From the NCBI RefSeq assembly GCF_002019605.1, contig NZ_KV917368.1, positions 3,796,519 through 3,860,518 on the forward strand: a DNA stretch of 64,000 bases. The letters are read 5' to 3'. Both the position numbers and the translations under genes were made by a program. Source of the stretch: Alkalihalobacterium alkalinitrilicum. Its GTDB lineage: Bacteria > Bacillota > Bacilli > Bacillales > Bacillaceae_F. How positions within the stretch are numbered: the first letter of the stretch is position 1; every line of letters begins with the position of its first letter. The notes beneath the pieces are model-generated. The model did no database searches. It was not told where the DNA came from and saw nothing but the letters and a program-made list of their open reading frames with translations. This document shows positions 17,004-25,240 of this stretch, piece by piece.

Positions 17004-17330
17004 TTATTTTATAACTTCCATATAATTTTTTCCCCATTTATACATCATTTTTAATATAGGTATTAGACTTTCTCCATGCTCTGTTAATGAGTATTCTACA
17101 CGCGGAGGTACCTCAGGATACACTTTTCGAGTAATCAGTTGATCCTCTTCTAATTCACGTAGCTGGTTTGTTAGCATTTTTTGTGTAACGTTTGGAACTA
17201 GCTTTTTAAGCTCGCTAAATCGCTTTGTGCCATCATTTCCTAAATGCCAGAGAATGATCAGCTTCCATTTCCCTCCTATAACAGATAAGGTTAGTTCCTT
17301 TTCACAATTAATAGCTGTATGATTCATCAT
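17004..17330 (-). CDS. HxlR family transcriptional regulator
   Basis: 108 residues. [20 protein letters not shown] with [20 protein letters not shown] and REVYP-like [20 protein letters not shown] are the strong signature of HxlR winged-helix regulators, which answer to aldehydes, quinones or oxidants through a conserved N-terminal Cys (here Cys9). It is divergent from the ger operon at 17489. HxlR genes usually sit beside an NmrA/azoreductase-type gene; only a dead fragment of such a gene remains at 22022, so its target may have been lost. Confidence 0.9.
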   Translation of the reverse strand: MMNHTAINCEKELTLSVIGGKWKLIILWHLGNDGTKRFSELKKLVPNVTQKMLTNQLRELEEDQLITRKVYPEVPPRVEYSLTEHGESLIPILKMMYKWGKNYMEVIK

Positions 17331-17488
17331 TTTTTACTACCAATACTCATGTTGCAAACCTCCTTATTTAAAGACTACATAAGTGAAATATATCGATAGG
17401 TGAATACCGAATACTGAACTGTGCATAATAAAATTAATAAAAAGTGATTAGAAATTATTAAATTAAATTAAGGTGATGATGATCATAT

Positions 17489-18976
17489 ATGCGTCGAAAA
17501 AAAGGAAAAAATAGTATAAATATGGAGCATGGCAAGATAAAAGATACTACTCAAGATACTACATTAACCATAGATGTCCTAAAAGAGAAACTTATTAATA
17601 TAGAAGATGCAGAAATTATTGAGCATCAATTTAATCAAGATGAACTAGTTACCGTACTATACATACGTACGTTAGTCGATGAAGAGCGTTTCAATGAGTC
17701 AATAATTGCCCCATTAAATCGTTGTACTTACAAAACTCTCTATGCTTGTATTGATAACTCCAAAGTAACAATTATCACTTCATTGGAAGACGCACTAAAT
17801 AAACTGTTTAGTGGTTCGATTATTCTATATGATTCAACAAAAATTCAATGGTTGTCAGTTCAGCTTGAAAATTCATTACACCGTGCGATTCAAACCTCTA
17901 GTACAGAAACCGTCATTTACGGTGCGAAAGATAGCTTTATCGAAAATATTAGTCACAATATTTTGATGATCCGTAGAAGACTTGCTATACCTGAGCTAAA
18001 ATCAGAAAAGTTTACCGTTGGTTATCTTAGTAAAACAACGGTTGTCCTAATGTATATCGAAGGTATAACTAATCCAGAGATTATAACTTATGCTAGAAAA
18101 AAAATTAAAAATATTAATTTTGATCAATTTCTAGATTCATCACAAATTGCCGCTTTTATAGAAGACCATCAGTATAGTATTTTTCCGCAGTTCCTTCAAA
18201 CCGATCGACCAGATGCATGTGCATTTGCTTTGGGTGAAGGTAAAATTACAATCCTGGTTAATAATACACCTTTTGCTCTTATTGCTCCCATCACATTTTT
18301 TCATCTGTTTCAATCTCCAGAGGATTACTTTCTTCGTTGGCCAATTGCAAGCTTTCTGCGTTTGGTTCGCTATGTAAGCTTTATTCTTTCGATGATATTA
18401 ATCCCTGCATATGTTGCCTTAACGACACATCATTATCAAATCATTCCTCTGCAAATTCTCTTTGTGATCTTGGAGTCTAGGAGCAAGCTCCCCTTTACTC
18501 CATTTTGGGAGGCCTTGTTGATGTTAATTACCTTAGAAATTATAAAAGAAGCTAGTCTTAGGATGCCAACTAAAACGAGTCAAACATTAGGTGTAATTGG
18601 TGGCATTGTCGTAGGACAAGCGGCTGTAGAGGCAGGCTTTGCCAGTAAAGTATTAATCGTGTTAATGGGTATTTCAGCCATTGCCTTCTTTTTGGTTCCC
18701 AATTATTTAATGACTAAAGCTAATGTCTTAATCCAATTTTCATTACTATTGCTAGCCTCTTTTATGGGCATTTTCGGGCTAATGTTAGGGGCCGTTGTTG
18801 CACTAGCACATCTCAATAGTCTTACCTCGTTAAAACAACCTTACTTAGCACCATTTGCTCCATTTTATTGGAAAGATTGGATAGATTTATTTATTCGTGG
18901 CCCCTTAACTTGGATGACAACACGACCAAATTACTTGAAAACGCTTCAGAAATGGCGATACAGCAGCAGGAGATGA
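17489..18976 (+). CDS. Spore germination receptor subunit A (GerA family)
   Basis: 495 residues. A large soluble N-terminal part (TVLYIRTLVDEERFNE, SQIAAFIEDHQYSIFPQFLQ, DRPDACAFALGEGKITILV) precedes five or so C-terminal membrane helices (from ~285: FLRLVRYVSFILSMILIPAY). The motif SRSKLPFTPFWEALLMLITL and ASLRMPTKTSQTLGVIGGIV are conserved in all GerAA/GerBA proteins. It forms the A subunit of a nutrient germinant receptor in the spore inner membrane. It is the first gene of an A-B-C operon; the B gene starts four bases after its stop. Confidence 0.95.
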   Translation: MRRKKGKNSINMEHGKIKDTTQDTTLTIDVLKEKLINIEDAEIIEHQFNQDELVTVLYIRTLVDEERFNESIIAPLNRCTYKTLYACIDNSKVTIITSLEDALNKLFSGSIILYDSTKIQWLSVQLENSLHRAIQTSSTETVIYGAKDSFIENISHNILMIRRRLAIPELKSEKFTVGYLSKTTVVLMYIEGITNPEIITYARKKIKNINFDQFLDSSQIAAFIEDHQYSIFPQFLQTDRPDACAFALGEGKITILVNNTPFALIAPITFFHLFQSPEDYFLRWPIASFLRLVRYVSFILSMILIPAYVALTTHHYQIIPLQILFVILESRSKLPFTPFWEALLMLITLEIIKEASLRMPTKTSQTLGVIGGIVVGQAAVEAGFASKVLIVLMGISAIAFFLVPNYLMTKANVLIQFSLLLLASFMGIFGLMLGAVVALAHLNSLTSLKQPYLAPFAPFYWKDWIDLFIRGPLTWMTTRPNYLKTLQKWRYSSRR

Positions 18977-18980
18977 TAAT

Positions 18981-20099
18981 GTGTCAGTATTTTCTTTATA
19001 TGATCAAAAAGAATCACCTTTTGGCGGAATATATGTCATTTTCCTCGTAAATCGCTTGCAAATGATATATTTCTTTTTAATCATGCCTACCTATCTTGTC
19101 TATCCCTATATGGTGTGGGGAATATTAGCTCTTGGTATAGTTTCACATCTTAATTTGTTAATCCTCTCAAAATGGTTTTCTTCAGACTTTGCCAAAAAGG
19201 GTTATCTAGGGTTTGTGCAGCTATTTGGCCAAGGTATGGTACGTATCTTTGCTTGTGTAGGAGTATTTCTTATTCTAATAAAGATATCTGTAATTATGCT
19301 TGGTTATGTAGAGGTTTATCATCAATTTATTTTCTCATCAGTAAATCCTAATTGGTTAATTCTGTTTGTGTTTATCGTTATTTTTTACATCACCTATCAA
19401 GGAATGGAAAATACCATACGCTTTGTTGTTATTGTTTTCTTTTTCACGTTTTGGGCAATTGGATTATTTGTTCCTTTTTTATTTCCGCCAATTGCTGCAT
19501 TACACGATTTGTATCCCTTGATTCCTGTTGAGTGGTCACGTGATTCCTGGAAAGGGTTATTGTTAATTTGGTCAGCGTTGTCCGGCCCTGAATATCTAAT
19601 CTTACTTGCTACATGGTTAAAACCGAATAACAAAATGAAACGTAATCTGGCGATTGGGAATGCAGTCACTGTGTTCGAGTATTTGTTTTTGTTTATTGCA
19701 TCTCTATTTTATTATAGTTCGAATTTTTTAAGCTTAAGCAAATTTCCAGTTCCTAATATGCTGCAATACCTTGAATCTCCTGTTTTTGAGCGAGTCGATA
19801 TTTTACTACTTACATTACATTGGTTGCTTGTCATATTTGTTATAGCAATATTCATGTTAGTTATTTTTAGAGCAAAAGGGATTATTATGGGAAAATGGGG
19901 AAAAAACCCGACTCTGTTTGGTTTGGTGCTGAGTTTTATCGTTGTTATGGTTTTTATAGTTATAATGAATGAATGGTTTTGGAAATCCGAACAGAACTTA
20001 TTACTTGAGCTTCAGATTTGGTTAGGTGCACTAACATACACCGTTGTTCCTTTTCTTCTTTATGTAGCAGTTAGATTAAAGGAGCGTGTCAACAAATGA
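18981..20099 (+). CDS. Spore germination receptor subunit B (GerAB/ArcD/ProY permease)
   Basis: 372 residues with about ten hydrophobic helices and the GerAB-type organisation (amino-acid permease-like). The GTG start has AGCAGGAGATGATAAT upstream. It probably binds the germinant and acts with the A and C subunits. The stop overlaps the start of the C gene (ATGA), so translation is coupled. Confidence 0.92.
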   Translation: MSVFSLYDQKESPFGGIYVIFLVNRLQMIYFFLIMPTYLVYPYMVWGILALGIVSHLNLLILSKWFSSDFAKKGYLGFVQLFGQGMVRIFACVGVFLILIKISVIMLGYVEVYHQFIFSSVNPNWLILFVFIVIFYITYQGMENTIRFVVIVFFFTFWAIGLFVPFLFPPIAALHDLYPLIPVEWSRDSWKGLLLIWSALSGPEYLILLATWLKPNNKMKRNLAIGNAVTVFEYLFLFIASLFYYSSNFLSLSKFPVPNMLQYLESPVFERVDILLLTLHWLLVIFVIAIFMLVIFRAKGIIMGKWGKNPTLFGLVLSFIVVMVFIVIMNEWFWKSEQNLLLELQIWLGALTYTVVPFLLYVAVRLKERVNK

Positions 20100-21175
20100 T
20101 TCGATATATTCATTTGAAAATATTACATATGCTTTGCTGTTGTGTGCTATTAGCTGGATGCTCACCATTTATTGAAAACAACACAATTGAAGAGATTGCA
20201 CCAGTCATTTTTTGGTCAATTAGTCAAGGGCAAAATGATAAAATTAAAATTAATACGGTTGTGCCTCCGATGATCCAAGAGAAAAAGCAATTGTTATCTA
20301 TGGAGGTTGACTTGTTAAAGGAAGGGGAAAAAGAATTTAATCTCATTTATTATCGTGAGTTAAAGTCAGGTCAACTTAGGATGGTGCTAATCAACGAAGA
20401 GCTTGCCAGGCAAGGAATAAATTCTTTAATAAATACCTTTTTAACTGACCCTGATATCCATCAAAGACTTTACTTGGCCATAGTAAAAGGAGATTTTGAA
20501 AAATATATCGAGAATCAAATCGATAAGCAAGAGAACCTTGATTATTTTCTCTATCAAATGTTTAAGCATTATGAAGAACAAGGGAATATGAGTATCGTCA
20601 ATTTACATCAATTTAAGAACAAATTATATTCACCCGTAGCTGATCCCTTTCTTCCCGTATTTAAAACGACTGAGACAGATTTTATATACGAAGGTACTGC
20701 TTTTTTTAGCAAGGATAAGCTAATCGCTTCCATTAAACATATGGATGAGCAAATCTTTCAGCTGATTGGCCATAAATATTATTTAAAGAACCTAACTATC
20801 CCAGGATTATCTGTTTCCCTAGGTCAGGTACGAGCTCATGTTAAAACGGAACTGAGTCAAGATTTATCAACACTGTCAGTTATAGTTAATCTTAATGGAA
20901 GAATCGAAGAATACCGTGGAGATAAAAATATACTTGAGCCTGATAACTTAGAAGCACTAAACCATGAGATTGAACTCTATTTAGCAGAACAGACCAAAGG
21001 ATTGTTAGATAATATGCAAAAATGGCAGGTAGATCCGTTAGAGATTGGGACACTCTCGCTTCATCCATTAAAAAAACCATTATCTGAGCAAGAGTGGAAA
21101 GAAAGCTGGGACAAAATGAAAATAACTGTTGGATATGATATATATTTAGAGCCTCTAATGAATACAAAGGATTAA
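20096..21175 (+). CDS. Spore germination receptor lipoprotein subunit C (Ger(x)C)
   Basis: 359 residues. An N-terminal lipoprotein signal (MLCCCVLLAGCS, lipobox LAGC) is followed by the Ger(x)C domains: EGTAFFSKDKLIAS and the C-terminal NKxxxDxxGxG-like region, here less canonical. It ends near TVGYDIYLEPLMNTKD. It is anchored to the outer face of the inner spore membrane. The ATG overlaps the stop of the B gene. The N terminus is shorter than in GerAC (~373), within the usual range. Confidence 0.92.
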   Translation: MIRYIHLKILHMLCCCVLLAGCSPFIENNTIEEIAPVIFWSISQGQNDKIKINTVVPPMIQEKKQLLSMEVDLLKEGEKEFNLIYYRELKSGQLRMVLINEELARQGINSLINTFLTDPDIHQRLYLAIVKGDFEKYIENQIDKQENLDYFLYQMFKHYEEQGNMSIVNLHQFKNKLYSPVADPFLPVFKTTETDFIYEGTAFFSKDKLIASIKHMDEQIFQLIGHKYYLKNLTIPGLSVSLGQVRAHVKTELSQDLSTLSVIVNLNGRIEEYRGDKNILEPDNLEALNHEIELYLAEQTKGLLDNMQKWQVDPLEIGTLSLHPLKKPLSEQEWKESWDKMKITVGYDIYLEPLMNTKD

Positions 21176-21194
21176 CTATGAGTACAACCAAATA

Positions 21195-21287
21195 ATGGGT
21201 GCAATCAAAGATGGGCTTGATGATGTCGTCATTGCCCTAAAAGATGCTGTCATAGCTTTAAAAGATTCTCAAACAAAACTAATTTAA
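21195..21287 (+). CDS. Possible 30-residue peptide after the ger operon
   Basis: MGAIKDGLDDVVIALKDAVI then ALKDSQTKLI: a regular amphipathic helix with an ALKDxVIALKD internal repeat. It follows the C-subunit gene by 19 bases and precedes the operon terminator, so it would be co-transcribed. There is no good RBS (AACCAAATA). It may be a genuine tiny gene or a scrap of one. Confidence 0.35.
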   Translation: MGAIKDGLDDVVIALKDAVIALKDSQTKLI

Positions 21288-21317
21288 ATTCTAGCTTAAA
21301 CTATTTGTCAACTCATA

Positions 21318-21366
21318 AAAAAACCACATGATTAAAGCTTGAGTAGCTTTATCATGTGGTTTTTCT
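21318..21366 (+). terminator. Terminator of the ger operon
   Basis: AAAAAACCACATGAT pairs with ATCATGTGGTTTTT, with TAAAGC/GCTTTA extending the stem inside the loop. Confidence 0.9.
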
Positions 21367-21419
21367 TTATGGATAAGCTTTATAACCAGTAGTACTTCTT
21401 TGGGAAAGGATTTGTTCAT

Positions 21420-21551
21420 GTGATATACAAATCTCCTGAATTATATATTGATAAATTAAGTGAGGAAAATCCATACGAGACTCTCAAGATTCGCTATGAT
21501 AAAATCAGCAAACAAAGTTTATATTATGTGAAGTCTATGATAGTGGGATAG
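21420..21551 (+). other. Short unrecognised frame
   Basis: About 43 codons (SPELYIDKLSEENPYETLKI, SKQSLYYVKSM) ending in a TAG, without a convincing RBS. Protein-like but unidentified; probably a remnant. Confidence 0.25.
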
Positions 21552-21669
21552 GTGAAGATAATGAATATCCACATGGAGAAATATTAATCAGTGTCTAAAA
21601 AATATAAGACTAACAAGCAAAAGCGATTTTAATAAACGAGAGAATAAAAGTCAAAATTATTTAACAATT

Positions 21670-21900
21670 ACCTTGAGGTAGACAGTTTAAATAAAAAAAC
21701 TGTTTACTCCAAGGAGGAGCATTTTTATGTCCCGTAAAGCAAAAATATCAGGATCAGAAAAGATTACTGCTATTGAAAAATATCTTCGTGGAGAAGATTC
21801 ACTTAACCATTTAACCACTCTACTAAATATTGCTGAATCATCTGTAAGACAATAGTTACATGTAAATTAATTAGAAGAAAGAGTTAACAAAATAGAGGAA
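21670..21900 (+). mobile_element. IS3-type remnant (OrfA N terminus)
   Basis: CAAGGAGGAGCATTTTT precedes an ATG at 21727 encoding MSRKAKISGSEKITAIEKYL and then a helix-turn-helix (LNHLTTLLNIAESSVRQ), the start of an IS3-family OrfA. It stops at 21855. A frame-restored coiled-coil scrap (LEERVNKIEEKFDEND) follows. The rest of OrfA, all of OrfB and the right end are absent. Confidence 0.65.
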
Positions 21901-21966
21901 AAGTTTGACGAGAATGATAAATATACTCAATAGTTCCAATAATCTCTACATCCCCAATCAAAGGAA

Positions 21967-22010
21967 CATAGAAACCGACCTTTCTACTAAAAAAGGTCGG
22001 TTTCTATGTT
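21967..22010. terminator. Bidirectional terminator
   Basis: A perfect 16-bp stem CATAGAAACCGACCTT / AAGGTCGGTTTCTATG. It lies just beyond the minus-strand stop of the SDR fragment at 22022. Confidence 0.88.
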
Positions 22011-22021
22011 AATTTTTCTGT

Positions 22022-22330
22022 TTAAGAGATCCCTTTAACAATTTGAGTGAGCCCGTCACTAATTGGTGTAGCTGAACGCCCAAGAAGTTTTTCGAAGTCA
22101 TTACTTTCGACTTCAAGCGTACCTTCTCTAATGCCTATTTGGATTTCCAGAAGAAAAGGAATAAGAAAATCTGGTACAGCTACACTTTTCATAATGTCTG
22201 CATAAGTATTGTCATCAACTTGCAACAAATCATTATATAAAACATTCAGGTTCAACAAACGAGTTTGAAATTTGGGGAAGCTGATCAATCTACAATTAAA
22301 TTGAGCATTGAGAAATTCCCCAACGCTCAA
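22022..22330 (-). pseudogene. C-terminal fragment of an NmrA-like SDR/azoreductase
   Basis: The reading (DNTYADIMKSVAVPDFLIPF, LLEIQIGIREGTLEVESNDF, EKLLGRSATPISDGLTQIV) matches the C-terminal end of NmrA-type NAD(P)-binding reductases that often accompany HxlR regulators. The Rossmann N terminus is missing. The frame stays open upstream to 22759, but there it runs through a tandem repeat and is not a real protein. The junction is at the dispersed ~50-base repeat (copy C). Confidence 0.7.
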
Positions 22331-22376
22331 TTTTTTGCCTCCTAAATAATCACGGTGAACCGTATCATAAGTAAAT
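22318..22376 (-). repeat. Dispersed ~50-base repeat, copy C
   Basis: CAACGCTCAATTTTTTGCCT and CACGGTGAACCGTATCATAA match copies A and B. It sits at the broken edge of the SDR fragment. Confidence 0.8.
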
Positions 22377-22437
22377 GAGGTTTTATTTGAAGTCCATAAA
22401 ACAGACCAGCGAACCACAACATTCTGAAACAAAATTA

Positions 22438-22666
22438 GGAAAAAGTCCTTTAAAGGAGAGATGAAGGACAAACCCAGAAAAAGAACAAGGAAAAAGTCCT
22501 TCAAAAGAGAGATGAAGGACAAAATCAGAAATGAACAAGGAAAAAGTCCTTCAAAAGAGAGATGAAGGACAAACCCAGAAAAAGAACAAGGGAAAAGTCC
22601 TTCATAAGAGAGATGAAGGACAAAATCAGAAAAAGAACAAGTAAAAAGTCTTTCAAATGATGTTTG
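22438..22666. repeat. Tandem array of ~51-base units, each with a hairpin
   Basis: Four full units and part of a fifth, starting near 22438, 22489, 22539, 22590 and 22641. Each unit has GTCCTTC, then AAAAGAGAGAT, then GAAGGAC, a 7-bp stem-loop, followed by CAAACCCAG (units 1, 3) or CAAAATCAG (units 2, 4). The alternation suggests amplification as ~101-base dimers. Both strands are free of a credible gene here. The IS256 element begins ~50 bases to the right. Confidence 0.9.
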
Positions 22667-22717
22667 GTAGACTTCGAAAATAGATCCCTTAAATAGATTT
22701 TTCGAGAGCGTAAAAAG

Positions 22718-24143
22718 TTTTGTGTAAATGGTTATACTTTCCAATAAGGAGATAATCATTTATGCAAGACTATGGAAACAAAACAATTATGGAATTGGCA
22801 AAAGAATGCCGTACTGTTGAAGATGTCCACGCCATGTTAAAAAACTTATTTAAGGATACAATTCAAGAGGTTTTTGAAGCTGAAATAGAAAATCAGTTAG
22901 GCTATAAAAAGCACGAATCTCAAGGAGATCATACAGGGAATAGTAGAAATGGCTATAGTAAGAAAACATTAAAAACCAAGTTTGGGAATACAAAATTAGA
23001 GGTTCCGAGAGATCGTAATGGTGAGTATGAACCACAAATTATTAAGAAGTATGAAACAACGGCGAACGGACTTGAAGATCAAATTGTCGCTCTTTACGCT
23101 AAAGGTATGTCGACTAGGGATATTGAATCTCACATGAATGATATCTATGGCATAGATGTCTCTCCTACGATGGTTAGTAAAGTAACAGATAAAATTATGC
23201 CATTAATTACAGAGTGGCAATCGCGTCCTTTAGATCGTGTATATCCGATTGTTTTTTTAGACGCCATTCACTTTAAGGTGCGTAAAGACAACCGAATTAT
23301 CAATAAGGCTGCGTATAGTGTTTTAGGTATAACTGTCTCAGGTCATAAAGAAATTCTCGGCATTTGGATCGGCGAGAATGAGAGTGCCAGCTTTTGGCTA
23401 GGCGTATGTACAGACTTGAAAAATCGAGGGGTTGAGGACATCTTGATTGCTTGTAAAGATGGTCTTTCAGGTTTTTCTGAAGCTATTAATTCCGTCTTTC
23501 CTCAAACGGAAATTCAACTATGTGTAATCCATCAAATTCGTAACTCTATGAAATATGTTTCATACAAAGAACAAAAGCAAGTGATGGCAGATTTAAAGAA
23601 AGTCTATCAAGCTTTAACGATGGAAGAGGCCGAACTAGCCTTTGAAGAGTTTAAGGAAAAATGGGGCAAGAAGCACCCAATTATTATCAGGTCTTGGGAA
23701 GCGAACTGGATTGAGTTGACCGCTTATTTTGCTTATCCACCTGCCATTAGAAAAATGATTTATACCACCAATATTATTGAAGGTTATCATAGACAGCTAC
23801 GAAAAGTAACCAAAACAAAAACAGCCTATCCAACGGATGAGGCTTTAAGGAAAATTATTTATTTAGCTACCATGGAAGTATCAAAAAAATGGACTATGCC
23901 CCTAATAGGTTGGAAAGAATGTATATCACAGCTAGCCATTTATTTTGAAGATCGGCTTAAGTCGGAACTATCTGCATAGCAGTTTATAAAGTTCCGGCTT
24001 GACATGGAGCCTCTACGGGCATGGATTTCTGGCGATGGGGCGATCCTTTGAAAAAAGTATCGCCTGGCTGATAAGCCTATCATGCCCGCCTCTCCATGTA
24101 AAGCCTTCTTAGTTTATTGAGTGCAATTCCCATTTACACAAAA
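22718..24143 (+). mobile_element. IS256 family insertion sequence
   Basis: The transposase gene is flanked by inverted ends: TTTTGTGTAAATGG at 22718-22731 and CCATTTACACAAAA at 24130-24143. Imperfect matching extends a few bases further out. No convincing 8-9 base target duplication is visible, so the exact outer ends are uncertain. Length and layout are normal for IS256 and the element looks intact. Confidence 0.88.
22762..23979 (+). CDS. IS256 family transposase
   Basis: 405 residues, normal full length for the mutator-type DDE transposases. The catalytic residues are visible: Asp in VFLDAIHFKV (~168), Asp in ILIACKDGLSGF (~234) and Glu in TTNIIEGYHRQLRK (~338). CVIHQIRNS is the conserved C/DxxH region. 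The N terminus (QLGYKKHESQGDHTGNSRNG, GYSKKTLKTKFG) is the usual DNA-binding part. RBS AAGGAGATAATCATTT precedes the ATG. No frameshift was seen, so it is probably active. Confidence 0.97.
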   Translation: MQDYGNKTIMELAKECRTVEDVHAMLKNLFKDTIQEVFEAEIENQLGYKKHESQGDHTGNSRNGYSKKTLKTKFGNTKLEVPRDRNGEYEPQIIKKYETTANGLEDQIVALYAKGMSTRDIESHMNDIYGIDVSPTMVSKVTDKIMPLITEWQSRPLDRVYPIVFLDAIHFKVRKDNRIINKAAYSVLGITVSGHKEILGIWIGENESASFWLGVCTDLKNRGVEDILIACKDGLSGFSEAINSVFPQTEIQLCVIHQIRNSMKYVSYKEQKQVMADLKKVYQALTMEEAELAFEEFKEKWGKKHPIIIRSWEANWIELTAYFAYPPAIRKMIYTTNIIEGYHRQLRKVTKTKTAYPTDEALRKIIYLATMEVSKKWTMPLIGWKECISQLAIYFEDRLKSELSA

Positions 24144-24272
24144 TAATTTATACTCCCGATTTTTCTTTTATTAATAGATTTTATTCATAATAAGACCATT
24201 GATGAACCCCGACTATTTTAAAATTTTTTTCTAGAATTCGTTTTATTCGTTTTTTTGAGTGCACCACTTTAC

Positions 24273-24870
24273 ACTAATCATGAATTACATTTGTAGTTAT
24301 TTTTTGATTAGGAAAAAGAAGCTTAAACTCTCTCACATTTCGCATGACGGCAGCTGCAATGATTTCCTCATGTCCACATTCCTTGCAAACACATTTTCTT
24401 CCTTCAACAGAAATTAAAAAAGAGGTGCATTTACCGCAAGTGATGCCTTTTCGCAGTTGGTCATAATTATAGGATGGTATTTGTGTAAAAGGAGAGTCTT
24501 TCGAATGTAGGGAAATTAACTTATTAGCGATTATTTTGTGTTGTTCATTTACCTTGGAAGGTATCATGCTTAGCTTTTTTATATAGCGATTAATTTGAGT
24601 TGGGAAAATAAATGGTTTGTTGAGAGGTGTTTGGTATAACATGAATTCGGGGTTAATAAAAACAACAGAAGCAAATCATTTAATATTAAGCATTCACATT
24701 CAATCTTTTCTGTCATAGAATCAAATATTTTTTCACCTTCATAACCCTTTTTAAGATTCAAATAGTGTTGCTTGTCTTTTTCAGACAGCCTTATCCGCGT
24801 GTTTAGTGATTTTAGAGTAAATAGTTCAGTTGATTCAATACGAGATTTATAAGGGCATAGTCGACATCCT
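24273..24870 (-). pseudogene. NERD-domain protein, frameshifted and internally deleted
   Basis: The C-terminal frame (24274-24642) reads FIFPTQINRYIKKLSMIPSK and ends with a zinc-finger-like CGKCTSFLISVEGRKCVCKE, then CGHEEIIAAAVMRNVREF, as in nuclease-related-domain proteins of Bacillus. Upstream, one frame over, LNTRIRLSEKDKQHYLNLKK, then GYEGEKIFDSMTEKI and CLILNDLLL match the start of the NERD domain. The middle of the domain (~60 residues, including the QIDSLLI catalytic-type strand) is missing. Inactive. Confidence 0.7.
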
Positions 24871-24949
24871 TTCTTGTTTATAACTTCAATTCTATTATAC
24901 AGTTAAGATATAGTAAAAAATCCCATTTAAATACATGTATCATAAGTAA

Positions 24950-25110
24950 CGGCGAAATTTTTCCTTTAAACTCAAATAGGTCGAGGAAAGCAACCCCTAC
25001 CTAGAGGGATCTGTCCACGAACCATGAGGAAAGGTCGCCTCTCAGAGTTATTCGTCTATATTTATGAGTAAATTCTCAAAAGACGAACCTACAGTAAAAC
25101 CAGTAGCAAG
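24950..25110 (+). other. GC-rich, possibly structured RNA region upstream of tgl
   Basis: Between AT-rich flanks lies a ~110-base GC-rich stretch with two GAGGAAAG motifs (24984 and 25028). ATGAGG can pair with CCTCTCA around AAAGGTCG, and CGTCT with AGACG further on. No open frame fits. It has the look of a small structured RNA or leader, but matches no riboswitch I know. Nothing else was seen in 24870-25240. Confidence 0.4.
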
Positions 25111-25240
25111 TTTTCCCTCTCCTTATCATATAAAATTAGATATAGATGCTATATATTGCTTGATAATTCCAAGAAAGAAGCGTTGAAAAGATTTTTTGTC
25201 GAAGGTACCATCTCTTCAAATAAATGAAATGGGGTATGAC

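Noticed and set aside
22438-22666. CRISPR array
   Set aside because: Units are contiguous ~51-base repeats without unique spacers, and no cas gene is present.
22331-22759. Long minus-strand reading frame continuing upstream of the SDR fragment
   Set aside because: Its N-terminal ~130 residues are a translation of the 51-base tandem array and the dispersed repeat (FFLVLFLGLSFISPLKD repeated); no RBS or family.
24950-25110. RNase P RNA, tmRNA or known riboswitch
   Set aside because: The conserved cores of these RNAs were not found; only a generic structured-RNA suspicion remains.
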